Shown here one piece after another: positions 1-15,000 of a DNA stretch of 64,000 nt. The notes under the pieces were generated by a model. That model was not told where the DNA came from. It saw only the letters and a program-made list of their open reading frames with translations, and did no database searches. Origin of the DNA: Liolophura sinensis (Eukaryota > Mollusca > Polyplacophora > Chitonida > Chitonidae). Made by a program: the position numbers and the translations under genes. The first letter of the stretch is position 1, and each line of letters starts with the position of its first letter. The stretch spans positions 62,284,984-62,348,983 of the forward strand of contig NC_088300.1 of assembly GCF_032854445.1 (NCBI RefSeq), given 5' to 3'.

Positions 1-3000
1 TCTCACTATTACATCGCAACATCTCACAATACGTACCTGACAGCCCACCAGCTGAGAGGCGAATCGTCTGTTGAGCTCTACAGCCAGGTAAGCATGCTTC
101 GCAATGATAGACGTGCTCGCTTTAGCTTCATATACCACCAGGTAAAAGATGTAAAATAAAAAGAATTTTCGTTTTTATCAGCCTTCTTTATAATGGAGTA
201 TACACAAAAACTATATTACAGATTTGATACTTGTTATCACGAATATATGGAAAACTCTGTTTTACCCCACCCATAAACCTAACTGCCATCATATAAAAGT
301 AATTGAGTAAAGTAAATAAGATAGATATACTACAGTATATGTAGTCTATTTGTACACCTCCCCTCTTTCAGGTACTGCTGACGGGCTGTAGGTGTGTGGA
401 ACTGGACTGCTGGGATGGAGATGATGGAGCACCCATTATCTACCATGGCCACACGCTCACCACAAAGATATCATTCAAGGTTAGATGTTTGTTTTATGTA
501 CATGATGTGCATATGTTTATTGCACTATACTTTTAGATAGCCTCGTTTTAACTGTAGACTTGATTCGTGTTCTCAACTGTGGTGTTTATTTTGGATTAAC
601 AGGGGTTTATTGTATTGCACCTAATGTTTAGCATTTCTCAAGTGACACATTCTGCTTTGATTCTGATTGATTTATCCACCTTATCGGACCGCTTAGAAGT
701 TTGTTGTGAAGGTTGCTTTATAATATCGTATCAGAAAAGCTTCAGCGTTGGCATCCGAAGTATCGTTTGAAGGCCTTTATGTTATTCTGAAAGTGCATTC
801 TTACATACCAAACTTGAGATGAAATACATGTATAGTAACCTGTATGTATGAACACAAAGAATATTTACATGCACTTGGCCATAAAATGTAAGCAATACTG
901 TTTCCATTCCACTACGTGGTTTCATTAATTATAGATAATTTTTGGGTTTTTTTTTTTCTCTTTTTGGTTTCTTTTCAACTGCTCTTAGTTGGATTAATGT
1001 CTTTAGTATGGTTTTAAACTGCAATCCAAAGAGATTATTAATGTGAATGTATTACAGTTGCTTGACCATTAAAAGCTATATTTTTGCTCAGGATATAATT
1101 ACTCTTTGTCTGCTGGCCATTGCTGGCTCTTTTGGCGAAAGTGTTGCTCCGCCCTGACCAATGAGCTCACTGGGCCAGAGGCAGCTGCTTCATTTAAGTC
1201 AGGAGGTTTGTTAGGTACCTGTGAAAGAGCCGCAGTTTACTCCTGGTACTCCAGTTTGTTGGCTCATAAAAAGACCATGGTCAAATATTAAAAAGAAAAA
1301 TCCATCAAACACCAATGATGGGAAGAATAAAAAAAGACTCTACTTCCCAATACTTAAAAGTACATGTACCTTTTTCTTTCCACAGGCAGTTTGTGAGGCC
1401 ATCAACAGAAGTGCATTTGTTACCTCCCCTTACCCAGTCATTCTCTCCATAGAAAATCATTGCTCATTGCCTCAGCAGCAGAAGATGGCGCAGATATTCA
1501 CAGTGAGTCCAGCTTTCCCATCAGTCTTTATAATTCTTCAAATAGAAATCTTACTGGCCTCAATAGTTGGTAGAGTGTCCGCCTCAGGAGCGGTTGATCC
1601 AGGGTCCATACTGGGTCAAGTCACACCTAAGACTCTTGGCGTTCAGCATGAAAGGGATAGTGCAACGACTGGTTGACCGTATCAGTATAATGGCCGGGTC
1701 ACTTACTTGCCTTTGGTAAGGCGTCTCGGTGAAGCAGCACTAGATAACTGAGGAGTGGAAATCCATCCTGCAACGAGGATGCACATTACATGCACTCTAA
1801 GGATTCCTCAGCTGTCATATGCCTGAAAAATTGTTAAGTACAACGTTAAACTCACTCATTCAAATAGAAATCCTGTACAGGAGCTACAATTATTAGAATT
1901 AGAATTATTATTGATAACTGTTCAAATGTTTGTTCACTGCATTCCAGTTGTGGATGTACTGGTCATCCTAAAGAAATCTTCCCATGATCAAGGGAAGTCT
2001 TGTGTTATTTATGACATATTTTCAGGAGTTATTAAATCTCAACCTGATGACCTTTTTGTTTGACAGTCAGTGTTTGGTGACAAGCTCGTAACTTCCTTCC
2101 TGTTTGAATTTGACTTCGCTGAAGACCCCCAACTTCCATCACCAAACCAGCTCAAATACAAAATCCTCATCAAGAACAAGAAGTTGAGAGAGTCCGACAA
2201 CACAGCTTTACCAAAGAGAGTAAGTTTTCAGATTTGAATATCTTTTTGAGGTGATTGCAGGCATCCCCCCCCCCCCCCCCCCCATGCAGTTTGCCTGTAA
2301 CAACCATCATATTAGGTGACTGTAACCCCCATGGCACATGTAAACACATTTATTGGGGGCAGTAAGCTTTAAATCTGACAGATTTCTCTGTGGACATTCC
2401 AAAGACAAAATTGAGGTATTTTGGCTTGGATAGTCTAGACTGTTGATATTTATTACTGATAGTTGCATGTACAGTTACTACCTGTGTCTGAAATGTTACA
2501 GGAGGTGAAACAGGACTAATTAATCCAGTATCAGTATAATGTGACAGGGTGGGTGTCATGTCTGGTGTCTTCGGCTTGATACTTCAGTGGCAGTAACACT
2601 TTGGGGGCATGGACTTGCCCTGCCACATGAAGACACAGTATATACACATCAACCTGATGACTCGTCTTCATCAAAATTGTTAAGTATTTTCAGTTATTCA
2701 TTCATTCAGTTTGTTATAAGCTTGGTTCTGTGTTGCTGTCAGGTGTACGCCCATTTTCGCACAAACAGCGTCATCTCCACAGAAAGCTCCCTGAATGATG
2801 ATGATGACTATGATGAGGATGAAGAAGATGAGGAGGATGTGGCTGTCTGTAAGTTACATCTTCTCTGTTGCTTACAGGATAAGATGCAGGTGCATCAACA
2901 ATTAATAGGCTGAGTACCGCAAGAACATGTCTGGCTACAAATAAGATTTCAGTCTTCATATTAGGGGGTAAAAATGGCTTAAAATTGAGCCCAGCGCACA

Positions 3001-6000
3001 CAAACAGCATTTGTTGTCGAAAACGAGATTTCTTGATTCATACAACGAAAAATCCTCAAAAATTTATTCATGTGCGGGTAACCACATGAAATCCCGAATC
3101 TAGAACACTTGACCCAGAGATTCAGGTTGTTTAATTCTGGGCAGCAGAAAGTCCAGACACCAGTGAGCCAGGCACAAGATTTCAGCTTTGAACATATCAT
3201 GGGACTGTCTTTCACTGCTGGAATCTTCCAAAATGGATAACAAATGTTGCTCACATGCAGGTAACCAATATTTCGGATCATTTGACACTGGGGTCTGAAA
3301 ATCTGATTTTCCACAACGTTGAATCGCCATTTAACCGTTAAGTTTCATGAATCCTATATACAGTGTACAGTAAAATGATATCAGTGCTGAGCACAAGGTA
3401 CATGTAGGCATAGTGCTTACTGAAGTGACATCAGTGCTGAGGATGAGGTACACATAGGCACAGTGCTTACTGAAGTGACATCAGTGCTGAGGATGAGGTA
3501 CACATAGGGACAGTGCTTACTGAAGTGACATCAGTGCTGAGGATGAGGTACACATAGGGACAGTGCTTACTGAAGTGACATCAGTGCTGAGCATGATGTA
3601 CACATAGGGACAGTGCTTACTGAAGTGACATCAGTGCTGAACATGAGGTATATGTAGGCACAGTGCTTACTGAAGTGATATCAGTACTGAGGATGAGGTA
3701 TATGTAGGCACAGTGCTTACTGAAGTGATATCAGCACTGAGCATGAGGTACACATAGGGACAGTGCTTACTGAGGATGAGATGACATCAGTGCTGAGGAT
3801 GAGGTACAAATAGGGAAAGTGCTTACTGAAGTGACATCAGTGCTGAGCGTGATGTACACATAGGGACAGTGCTTACTGAAGTGACATCAGTGCTGAGCGT
3901 GATGTACACATAGGGACGTGCTTACTGAAGTGACATCAGTGCTGAGCGTGATGTACACATAGGGACAGTGCTTACTGAAGTGACATCAGTGCTGAGCATG
4001 ATGTACACATAGGCACAGTGCTTACTGAAGTGACATCAGTGCTGAGGATGAGGTACATACAGGCACAGTGCTTACTGAAGTGACATCAGTGCTGAGGATG
4101 AGGTACACATAGGGACAGTGCTTACTGAAGTGACATCAGTGCTGAGCATGATGTACACATAGGGACAGTGCTTACTGTAGTGACATCAGTGCTGAGCATG
4201 AGGTGCATGTAGGCGCAGTGCTTACTGAAGTGATATCAGCACTGAGCATGAGGTATATGTAGGCACAGTGCTTACTGAAGTGATATCAGTACTGAGGATG
4301 AGGTACACATAGGGACAGTGCTTACTGAGGTGACATCAGTGCTGAGGATGAGGTACAAATAGGGAAAGTGCTTACTGAAGTGACATCAGTGCTGAGCGTG
4401 ATGTACACACAGGGACAGTGCTTACTGAAGTGACATCAGTGCTGAGCATGAGGTGCATGTAGGCACAGTGCTTACTGAAGTGATATCAGCACTGAGCATG
4501 AGGTATATGTAGGCACAGTGCTTACTGAAGTGTTATCAGTACTGAGCATGAGGTATATGTAGGCATGCTCATTGCTGATATCACTTGCTTACTGAAGTGA
4601 TATCAGCACTGAGCATGAGGTATATGTAGGCACAGTGCTTACTGAAGTGATATCAGCACTGAGCATGCGGTATATGTAGGCACAGTGCTTACTGAAGGAT
4701 ATCAGTACTGAGCATGAGGTATATGTAGGCATGCTCAGTGCTGATATCACTTGCTTACTGAAGTGATATCAGTACTGAGCATGAGGTATATGTAGGCACA
4801 TTGCTTACTGAAGTGACATCAGTGCTGAGGATGAGGTACACATAGGCACAGTGCTTACTGAAGTGACATCAGTGCTGAGGATGAGGTACACATAGGCACA
4901 GTGCTTACTGAAGTGACATCAGTGCTGAGGATGAGGTACACATAGGCACAGTGCTTACTGAAGTGACATCAGTGCTGAGGATGAGGTACACATAGGGACA
5001 GTGCTTACTGAAGTGACATCAGTGCTGAGCATGAGGTATATGTAGGCACATTGCTTAATGAAGTGACATCAGTACTGAGCATGAGGTATATGTAGGCACA
5101 GTGCCTAATGAATTTAGCTCTGTTGGGCTGTGATTACATATACTATCACAGCCGTGTCTTGTTCCATAAGCTTACCTTGAACACCTCTGTACTTCCCTTG
5201 CTGACTTTAATACACTACTGCTGGGCACCAAATAATTTGTCTGTCTGTAGTCACAGTCATCTCAGCTATCAATTCCAGGTAGGTGTTCCCATGTGTCATC
5301 ACTAATAAATCCACACAAGTATGAAACTAGTGGAAACTGGATAAATTCTAACTTCATGTTTGATTGCATACTCCTCACAGCCCATACAAGGGAGATAACT
5401 ACTGACATAGCTAGCCATTAGTATATTTTATACATCTTGTTTAATGTATTCCTTAATTGCTTGAGAATTTGATTTATTCATCAGTGTTGATTATGGGTCC
5501 CTTCTATGTCATTACTGGCGAGACTGATCCTAAACAATCAGCCAGTATGCTTGCAAAAGGTCTGACTTGCCTAATAGTGGCAGTGGTAATTGTATACAGG
5601 ATTCCCCTCACTGGGAGGAGTATGTATTCAAACATGGTGGTTGGAATTGGAATTTATCCAGTTTCCACTAGTTTCATGCTTGTGTGTTTTTATTAGCGAT
5701 GACACATGGGAACACCTGCCTGGAACTGATAGCTGAGATGACTATGACTACGGACAAACAAATTATTTCGTGCCCAGCAGTAGTATATTAAAGTCAGCAA
5801 AGGAAGAACAGAGGTGTCCAAGGTTAGCTTATGGAAAAAGACAAGGCTGTGATAGTACACGTACATGTAATCACGAGCTAACTGACTTAGTCAGAATGTA
5901 CATGTGCCCAGTAACCTGAGCAAATTTACCGACCACAGAAGGACTACCTTGTACTTAGGCAACATTTACGGATAGATAGAACATTGTAAATGGATGATAA

Positions 6001-9000
6001 CCTTAGGATTATCTGTTGGTATTTAATGTTGACTAGAGGAACCCATTGCAAGTATTAAATGTCCTCCTTCTGTCTGCCACAGTGAAGGAGTTATCCAAGC
6101 AGGCGGGTAGCCCGTACCCTGGAGGACTGGACCACCACAAAGCTGTGCACTCTCTCAGGACTCGCACAGACTCCTTTGAGGACTCAGCTGAAGCCACAAG
6201 GTGTGTGCAGAGTGCAATAAGGTACCTAAGTTCACTTTTACACATTCAGTATGAGCATTACATAAAGTAAACTAAACTTGGCTAAAGCCACAAGGTGTGT
6301 GCAGAGTGCAGTAATGTATACCTAAGTTTACATAACATATTCGATATGGATATTAGATGAAATATGGGTAGCGGCCATGATCGTGTGGTTAAGATGTTGA
6401 ATTGTCTTTCGGTTGTTAGGACACATGATGTGTGGGTTCAGTCCTGGCTTTGGAGCAGGAATTTGTTCATTCGCCCGCTTGCACTGTCCATGGGACATTA
6501 AATGGTGACATTAAGTCGTTGGCCATTTGTGCAGTCTAGCGATCATTGTAGACCACTTGTCTTCTACCGGTATGGCGTGCATATCCGTAACTTGCCCAAG
6601 GCTGGTGGTTTATCCCGGGCACTCTGGTTCCCTGCACCCATAAAACTGACTACCATGGCGTAAGTGAAATATTCTTTAGTGTGGCATTAAATCAAATATA
6701 TGTCTGAAATAAACTGTGTTTACAGATGTATGTACACATGCACATTAAATTCAAATGCCTTTGTGCTTTCATGTTCATTAGTTATTGGCCATGTTGGTTT
6801 GATGACAAATTGTGTGGTTTTTTTGTGGGCAGAGTTCGATCAGAATCTCTTGGAGATAAGCCACGCCCCCGTAGTCAACCCGAGCTAGACTGGCAGTTCG
6901 ATGAAGAGCTGCAGGAGTTACGTACATTGGCTCAGCCGCGGGTGAAGCAGAAGAAGGCGAGTCAGATAGCACAAGAGTTGTCAGACTTGGTTGTCTATAC
7001 ACAAGCTGTCAAATTTAGAGGTAACTGAGTGTGGCATATATTTTACATATACAGTTTGATGTGGATGTGACTGCATTCAAATTAGTAAGTGGAAGAAATA
7101 CATTCCAGTAAGAAACTGAAGGAGAGTAAATTAACCATGCTTATAGTCTTATGTGGTAATGTACGTGTACATGTATTTACTAAAATAATTAGCATTGTCA
7201 TCTACATCTAATGGGAGAAAATTCTTCAATATATGGTGTTAACACCAGTCAAGTACATAAATAAATTTCACAGGTTTACATGCTGTAGATGTTGTGACAT
7301 TAGATTAGCGCAGAATATTATTCATATAAAAAGTACTATAGCTACAGTAAAACAAATGTAATGGAGAACAACATTAGAGTTTTATTAGTACGTCAGTTTT
7401 GGTACCATGTGAGATAACATCAACAGTGCAGCATAGTTCATATATACACTTGTGTAGAAATGAACATACAGATGTGGAGTACATAGAAGATGTTGCATAA
7501 TGCAGGTCGAATACCATGAATATTGCTGTAGTGAGAGGACTGAAATATGCTGAGTTATCAGTTCCATCTTTGTTGCTCCCAGTATTTGTAGTGTTCAACC
7601 TTCACTACGCAATAGTCTATTTATTATTTGTTTTAATTATTTCTTTTTGTGCATTTGGATGGTTTTATGTTGAATGTTTTAGTTGTAGGCCTTCACAGTC
7701 TTGTATATAACATGACAGCTTGTATGATGTCATGTCTTGTTGCGTTAAAGTTGACTAAACTTCTATCATGACGTCATCCTTTTCTTATTGGAATGTCATA
7801 AAGCTAAATGTTTCATTTTAGACGTCATGGAGTCTGTGTATGAAAATATCAAAATGTAATGACAAAAGCTATATCTAACGTGAAATTACACATTTTGCCA
7901 GTGATGGAAATCCTGACATTTCACTTACATATACATAACATATTTCACCTGCTGTTTGATCACATAGGTCTGTGTGCCAGTCCAAACACCTCCCTTAAAC
8001 AGAAGAAAGCTGTCACTAGGAAGAGTCTATTGGCCGGCACCCTGGGGACATCTCCTAGTACACCTAGTATTATGACCACAGGTGAGAAATTTGCGATGGA
8101 AACGCATCTATTTTATTGCATTTAGCTCCATAATATTCAATGCAGCTACTGTGAAATGAGTATGTATATGTGTCCATAATTTAAAATATTTTTTGTCAGG
8201 TTTAAATGTAGTTTATTCATCTTACTTATTTCCTTGTAGAGGTAAAGTTACATGGACCATAGGTTCGCCAACTTCTTCTATCTCCAGGTGTCGAAATAAA
8301 CATAGAATACAAAAGAATGTTGCAGAAATACAGTATATGACAGGCAGCTTGATATATCCATGACCCCTGGGTAGCCGGGCTATGCCGATGTCTTCACCAT
8401 TAATTGTGTGTGACTGTGTACACTGCTTCTCTCTCTGACAGTGACGGAGAAGGCAGAACTGAGCATTCCACATATGGTACCAAAGCGACGCACAGACAAC
8501 ACACCTCTGTCTCACCAGGTGTCTTCTATGAATGAAAACAAGGCTAAACAGCTGTGCAGGAGACATCCCACCGCCACGATCAAGTATCCTTGACCATTAA
8601 TATTTATTGCCTTGATCCTGTTACACATAGGTCAGTGTCATTCATGTAAGAGGGCCTGAAATGTTTTGCAATGCCTGAATTTGGAAATGATGAAATTTAC
8701 AAAACTTGCATCATCAGCTTAGGGTTTGTTCTCCACATCATGACTTCACATCTTAACTGTACTTTCACCATACCATCACCAGAAATCTTCGCCTTATTCA
8801 TTACTTCACACCTTCATGTTACCCCTCAACATCACAAATCTTCACTTCTATAATACATATCTTGACTGAAAACCTTCATGTTATACACATCATGACACGA
8901 AATCTTCATCTGTCACATTGCTTATCTATGGTACACACCATGACCTCACAATCTCATGTTACACATCATGACCTCACATCCTCTTGTTTCATGCCCTGAC

Positions 9001-12000
9001 CATACATCCTCATGTTACACATCATGAGCATACATCTTCATGTTACACTCCATGACCTCACATCTTCATGTTACACACCATGACCCCACATCCTCATGTT
9101 ACACACCATCACCTCACATCCTCATGTTACACATCATGAGCATACATCTTCATGTTACACACCATAACCTTACATCCTGATGTTACACACCATGACCTCA
9201 CATCATCATGTTACACACCATAACCTCACATCCTGATGTTACACACCATGACCTCACATCCTCATGTTACACATCATGAGCATACATCCTCATGTTACAC
9301 ACCATGACCTCACAACCTCATGTTACACATCATGACAGTACATCTCCATGTTACACACCATGACCTCATATCTTCCTTTTACACTTCATGTCTTCACATA
9401 TTCAAGCTGTTACAAGCTGTTACAATGTATTCCTTGACCATGTCATAGCCACACAGAGAGGCAGCTAATGAGGACCTACCCTGCAGGTATGAGGATTGAC
9501 TCCTCCAACTTCAACCCGGTCATCTTCTGGGCGTTTGGTATCCAGATGGTTGCTCTCAATTACCAGACTGAAGGTACAGTCTCCTGATTAAACTACATCC
9601 TATGCTTGTAGTGAAGGAAACTCTTTTTCTACAAAGTTATTTAATTACTTTTTTATTTGATTGGAGTTCTACACTGTGTGTGCTATTTTTGGAATATTTT
9701 ACTTACATAATGGTGGCCAGCATTTCCTTAGTGATACCGGGCAGAGTCCATGGGAAGCCCATGACCATCTGCAGGTTACAGAGTTATTCACTATTAAATT
9801 GTACGAGCTACTGTATAAGATACTCATTGTTGGAATATTGTTTGCTTATAAAATTTGAATGTGATCTGTTGTTTGTTTAAATGAAGAGATGTCCAAGAGT
9901 TTTAGTGACATGTATTGTAAACTTGTAAATACACATGGATTTCATAACATGACAGTGAGGGAGTGAGTGCTTGGGGTTTAACCTCAGTATAGACAAGTAT
10001 TATACAAACTGTCATGTGGATGTCTTCCTCGATTTTCATCACTATATTCAGATTGAGGCTTTTTTTTCCACTTTAATGGTTAATAGGTACTGCTGCCTAT
10101 TCGGGTTTACTTTGTTTATGATGTTGTGGCTCTTGAATCTAATTATTTCTGAAATAATATCATAATTACTAAGAGATCCCGAAGTGTAATAGCTGTATTG
10201 CTGTTGTCTTTTGTGCAGATATAGCAATGGCTCTGAACAGTGCGATGTTTGAACAGAATGGCAGGAGTGGATATGTACTTAAGCCTAGTGTCATGTGGGA
10301 CAAAAGTCATGTCATGTACAACAGATTTAATCCCTGGGACAAAGAGTTTGATGGACTCCATGCCACCACTTTGAATATTGAGGTATAAATATTGTATTTT
10401 CTTTTACAGGAGAATTGTAAATTACTGTAAAGTTGGAAATGAGCTGGAGTCCAGCCGGCTCTTGTTAGTTTGACTGTGGCTTATTTCAAAAGGTTGTGTC
10501 AGGCTCTGACCCATTTTTACTCCCACCATAATGGTGGCTGCTGTGGTTTAAATGAAATATTCTTGAGTACAGCATAAATAAACAATCAAACAAATAAATA
10601 AATCAATTCAAGAGATTTGTCAGGTCCATAATGAAGGACCCTAATACATGTTTATGTACATACCTTGCTGTTAGAGGTGTCATATTGTGAATGAAATAGA
10701 TGGAGTAGATATATGACTTTAATCACAGGTGAATAAATAAAGAAATAAATGATGAAATGTGGATTTTATTTTCAGACATCGTTGATCTCTGTGTTTTACG
10801 TACCATACATGTTAGTGCAGTGAAAATTATAATATAGGATGGCGAATGCATTTATGTGTCTAAGGTACAACAGTATGAAAAAAGATGTACAGGTTAGTGC
10901 ATCTGTAGTAGTAGTGATAAATACCGAATGAAGAAGCCTTTCTTATGTGGTTTCTGTAGTAATTCCCATGAAATTACGTGCATATACCATGATCTCTTTG
11001 TCTGTTGTCAGGTGATCTCTGGTCAGTACGTCTGTGCTAACAATGCAGCCAGTGTCCAGGTAGAGGTGGAAATCCTGGGAATCCCAGTGGACTATGCTAA
11101 GCACAAAACAAGGGTGGTCTTCAAAAATGCCCTTAACCCTATCTGGAATGATTCGTTTACATTTCAGGTAACAGCAATGTGTTTGGCCCCTTCGTAGAGA
11201 AGGACCCTTGTTAAAACCAAAGAGATGTAAAACACAAATTATGGATCAGCAGATGGAAAACCTGAAACTGTGCATGAAAATACTTTCATTTGCTTTTTTT
11301 ATAGATTTTTTTAGGCAGTTTATAAGTGCATTAAAAGGTTTGAATTCTACATGGAATTTCATGAACCATATACATGTACATGTAGCTGTTGTTAAGGAAC
11401 TGTTAGATCACAATATGTCTTTCCCGTAATTTCTAAAGTCGGAACAGATCGTTTAAATAATGTTGACATAAATTTCTAATGTAGGTGAATATAAAGAATT
11501 AAAAAGTCATTTGATTGTAAAAAGCTGAGTAAAAGTAATCTTATATGTAGATGTACCTTTCAGCAATCTATATAGCGATGCAGTTTTGCGCTGACTTTTC
11601 TTTAGTAAATTATTGTATTACAGTAAATTCAGTTTGCTGAGTCGAAAATCATGTTGCTTTAAGTCACTGTGGCTTAGACAGTAGTTTTTGAGAAAGTAAC
11701 CCACTGGTGTAGTTTATACTGCCATCTTGAAATGAAATGTTTTTTTGCACATAGCATAAAGAATTGTTCATGGCTATATGGTGAATAGATTCTGGATGAA
11801 AGACCACTAGTTAGTACTTGATCAGGAAAGGTTGTGGTAACATTGTGTTCTCGGTCGGAGCATTGGAAGCAATGTTTAATCTGGTCTGTTTGACTCTTAC
11901 AGGTGATGTTTCATGACTTGGCCTTCGTGCGGTTCGTTGTCATAGACACAAACACTAACCACATGGTATCTCAGAGGATCATAGCTGTGAACCACCTGGC

Positions 12001-15000
12001 TCCAGGTATTCTACATATCATGCACAGGCATCTTCTAGGATAGATTGTTTGGCATAGCCTTGAGATGTTATGGTGTTTTTTTTTTTTTTTTTTTTTTTTT
12101 TTTGGATTGGAGTTGTGCCCTACTCGAGAATATTTCACTTAACACAATACCTAAAATTATGGTGGGAAGAAACCGAGCAGAGCCCGGTAGAAACCTACAG
12201 CCATCCTCAGTTGCTGGCAGATCTTCCGACATGCAAACCGAGCTTTCTGCAAGGTTAACTGCCAATGCAGGTAAACAATTAGCATTATTGAAACAGCTCA
12301 CAGATGATCGGCTCAGTTGTTAAGGGCTTCATTAAGATTTCAGCTTGGTATTAATTTAGTCTTGACTTTCATTTCATTTGTTCAGTACCAGGATTAGTTA
12401 ACAGTAAGAATTCATGTCATTTGAAGCTTAGGACACCTTATACCAAGCCGAGATGTATCAGATCAGGCTTGTGTTGCAGAATTTTGAAGGAATGTTGAAG
12501 GTGCAAATAGAACGCTTTACAAATGAATGTAGTTATGATGCACTTATTGAGTATTAAGCAGGGGTCTGTAGTTGAGGAATACAGGAAAGAATTATGCAAT
12601 AAAGAGATGCCTTAGCGTATTAAAACTAAGATTCTACATGGTCTGCATGTATTATAATTTTTGAACTGTAGTTGCTTTTGTCATGTTACAGGCTACCGGC
12701 ATGTTCGTCTCAAAACGCCGTCCAATCAGCCGTGTGAACTGTCAACGTTGTTCATCTACACGAAGACGGAGGAGGACCAGATGGAACAGCTTACCCTTAA
12801 CGGGACAGGCCCGCCCCACAGTACACAGCGCAAGTCACTGTTCTTCACTAAGAGAGACCCACCAGACATTGGCACGGTACATACATACAACTTTCTCTTA
12901 GATTTACCCTAAATCATCATAATGTTTGACTACACACTTGATGACTGTTAAATAGCTGTTAGGATTACAGGAATGTTGTCTGGTTTGGACAGGCTGTTTT
13001 GTTTATCGATTTATTTATTTACATGTTTGATTGGAGTTTTAAACAGTACTCAAGAATATTTTACTTATATGTCAGCGGCCAGCATACATGTAAGGCCACA
13101 AATGACAAATAAATGGCTTAAGATACTACTTTTGGTTCTGAAAATGACGTTTTCAAGAGAGGATCATCCCACTTTTCTAATATCAATAGAACTCTTGGAA
13201 TAATGAGCAGACTTGTTGTTTTTCAAATGACTACAATGAGTTCAAGTAACGTGTTCATTTTGCCGCTCTGGCGCTATGTGATACAGGCTAGCAGCCCCAG
13301 TGTACAGAAGCTGAAGAGACGGATGTTTTTTATCAGTGTGTTTGGAGTTACCTCCCCTGATGAGTATGTCATCCTGAAGGTCACACAAGATACGCTAGTG
13401 GTTGATGCCATTAGCCAGGTGAGTAGATTCTTCAAATTTCAGCTAAACATCAGTCAGCAAGTCAATCAGTGCGAAAATTAACTGATCTTAAAACAACAAT
13501 CATGAGATAATAGCTTCTTTCTATCCCATGCTTGGCAAAAATATCGTTTCATCTCCAAAATATCTCCCAAAACTTTTAGTTTATACATTTTATACACTTT
13601 TAGTTTATACACTTTTAGTTTGAAAGACATAAAGCCAAACAGCATGGACATTTACCATTTATAAAACTTGTAATTTAAAAACATGCATACATCTTGTTAG
13701 GTATAAGAAGGCCCCTTCAACCAAGAACCTTTATGTATATTAAGCATCATAATATCTTATTAATAAGTAAGAATTTTTTTTGAGGTGGGGCATTTGTCCG
13801 AGAGGTGTTTGTCCACCGAGGCTTTTGTCCATCCCCCTGTGTACTGATTGGCTCTTGTATTGTGCTTGCCAAGTGTAAGGGGTGTAATCATTGGCTTCTT
13901 GTATTGTGCAGGCGGTGTATATTAAAGATGTATAATGATTGGTTCTTGTATATTTCCTAAGGCCATTTGTAAGGTGTATATTGATTGTCCCTTAAATCAT
14001 GCAGACCTGTGTATTGTGTTTAGTGACTGGCTCTTGTATCATGCAGGCCCTGTGCAAAGTATGTAGTGATTGGCTCTTGTATCATACCAGACCTGTGTTA
14101 GGCTCTTGTATTATAATGGACCTGTGTTAGGTATGTAGTGATTGGCTTTTGTATTCTACAGGCCCTGTGTAAGGTTGGAAAGACAGATGCTAAGGTGGAG
14201 GATTTTGTACTGGTGGAAGATGTACACAGTGGCTGGGAGAAGAAAGACCAGGAGAAGATTGGCCAGCAGAGGATCCTGAGCATGCAGGAGAGAGTTCTGC
14301 AGTCTCAGAACAAGTGGAAGGGCTCTGGCAAGTTCATCCTCCGTAAGAAGAGTGATGTAAGTCTGTCATTCATAAAATACCATTTTATATATATATATGT
14401 ATATAAAATTTTATAAAATATAAATAGCATCAAAGATTTTGCTAGTTCAGTACATACCAAACTGAATGTAGTGCAACTAAGTGAACATGTAAGCAAATAC
14501 TGTCGTGGTGAGGTGTTTCCAGCTTGCTGGAGTAAGGACATACTGCAGTGAGGTATTAACACCTCACCTGATACCACCTCATTCGACATTACCTGACTCT
14601 TATACTATGTTCATTTTCTGCCAGGACCCCAGCAGCAGAGCCTGGATGACCACCATTATGAACAAAGAGCGGGTAGGTAAACTCCTAAAGAGATGAACAT
14701 ACATGTATATGAACATGTAGTCTGTGCTTCTATCCATGACTCAAGATATTAACTTGCAACTTCGAGATAAACATTACAATGACATGTTTTTATGATGTAA
14801 AACAACTGACAAAATGTATATGTAAGTTTTTTTTTGTATAAATTTGCAGACTTACTCTCTAGTCACAGGAATACTGCATTTCACCTCAATTTGACATGTG
14901 AAACAGCTTAAATGATTCTTTTCTTGCCTTTTCTAATAAGAGTTTATTGAAATTTCTCCAAAACAATTCTTGGGTGGCCCCATCAGGATGATGAATTGAT

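Larger units (their letters stand above)
3361..5108. repeat. 50-bp minisatellite, about 35 copies
   Basis: Unit CAGTGCTTACTGAAGTGACA then TCAGTGCTGAGGATGAGGTA and CACATAGGGA. Period exactly 50 over most of the array (for example 3421 and 3471). At least two unit variants alternate (GACATCAG...GGATGAGGTACACAT and GATATCAG...GCATGAGGTATATGT). Lies in the 3.2-kb intron after the acidic-linker exon of PLCE1. Confidence 0.97.

Noticed and set aside
2771-3010. His-rich frame on the - strand
   Set aside because: Antisense of the acidic GAT/GAG-rich linker exon of PLCE1.
3361-5108. CRISPR-like regular spacing
   Set aside because: The whole unit repeats with no unique spacers, and the genome is eukaryotic: a minisatellite.
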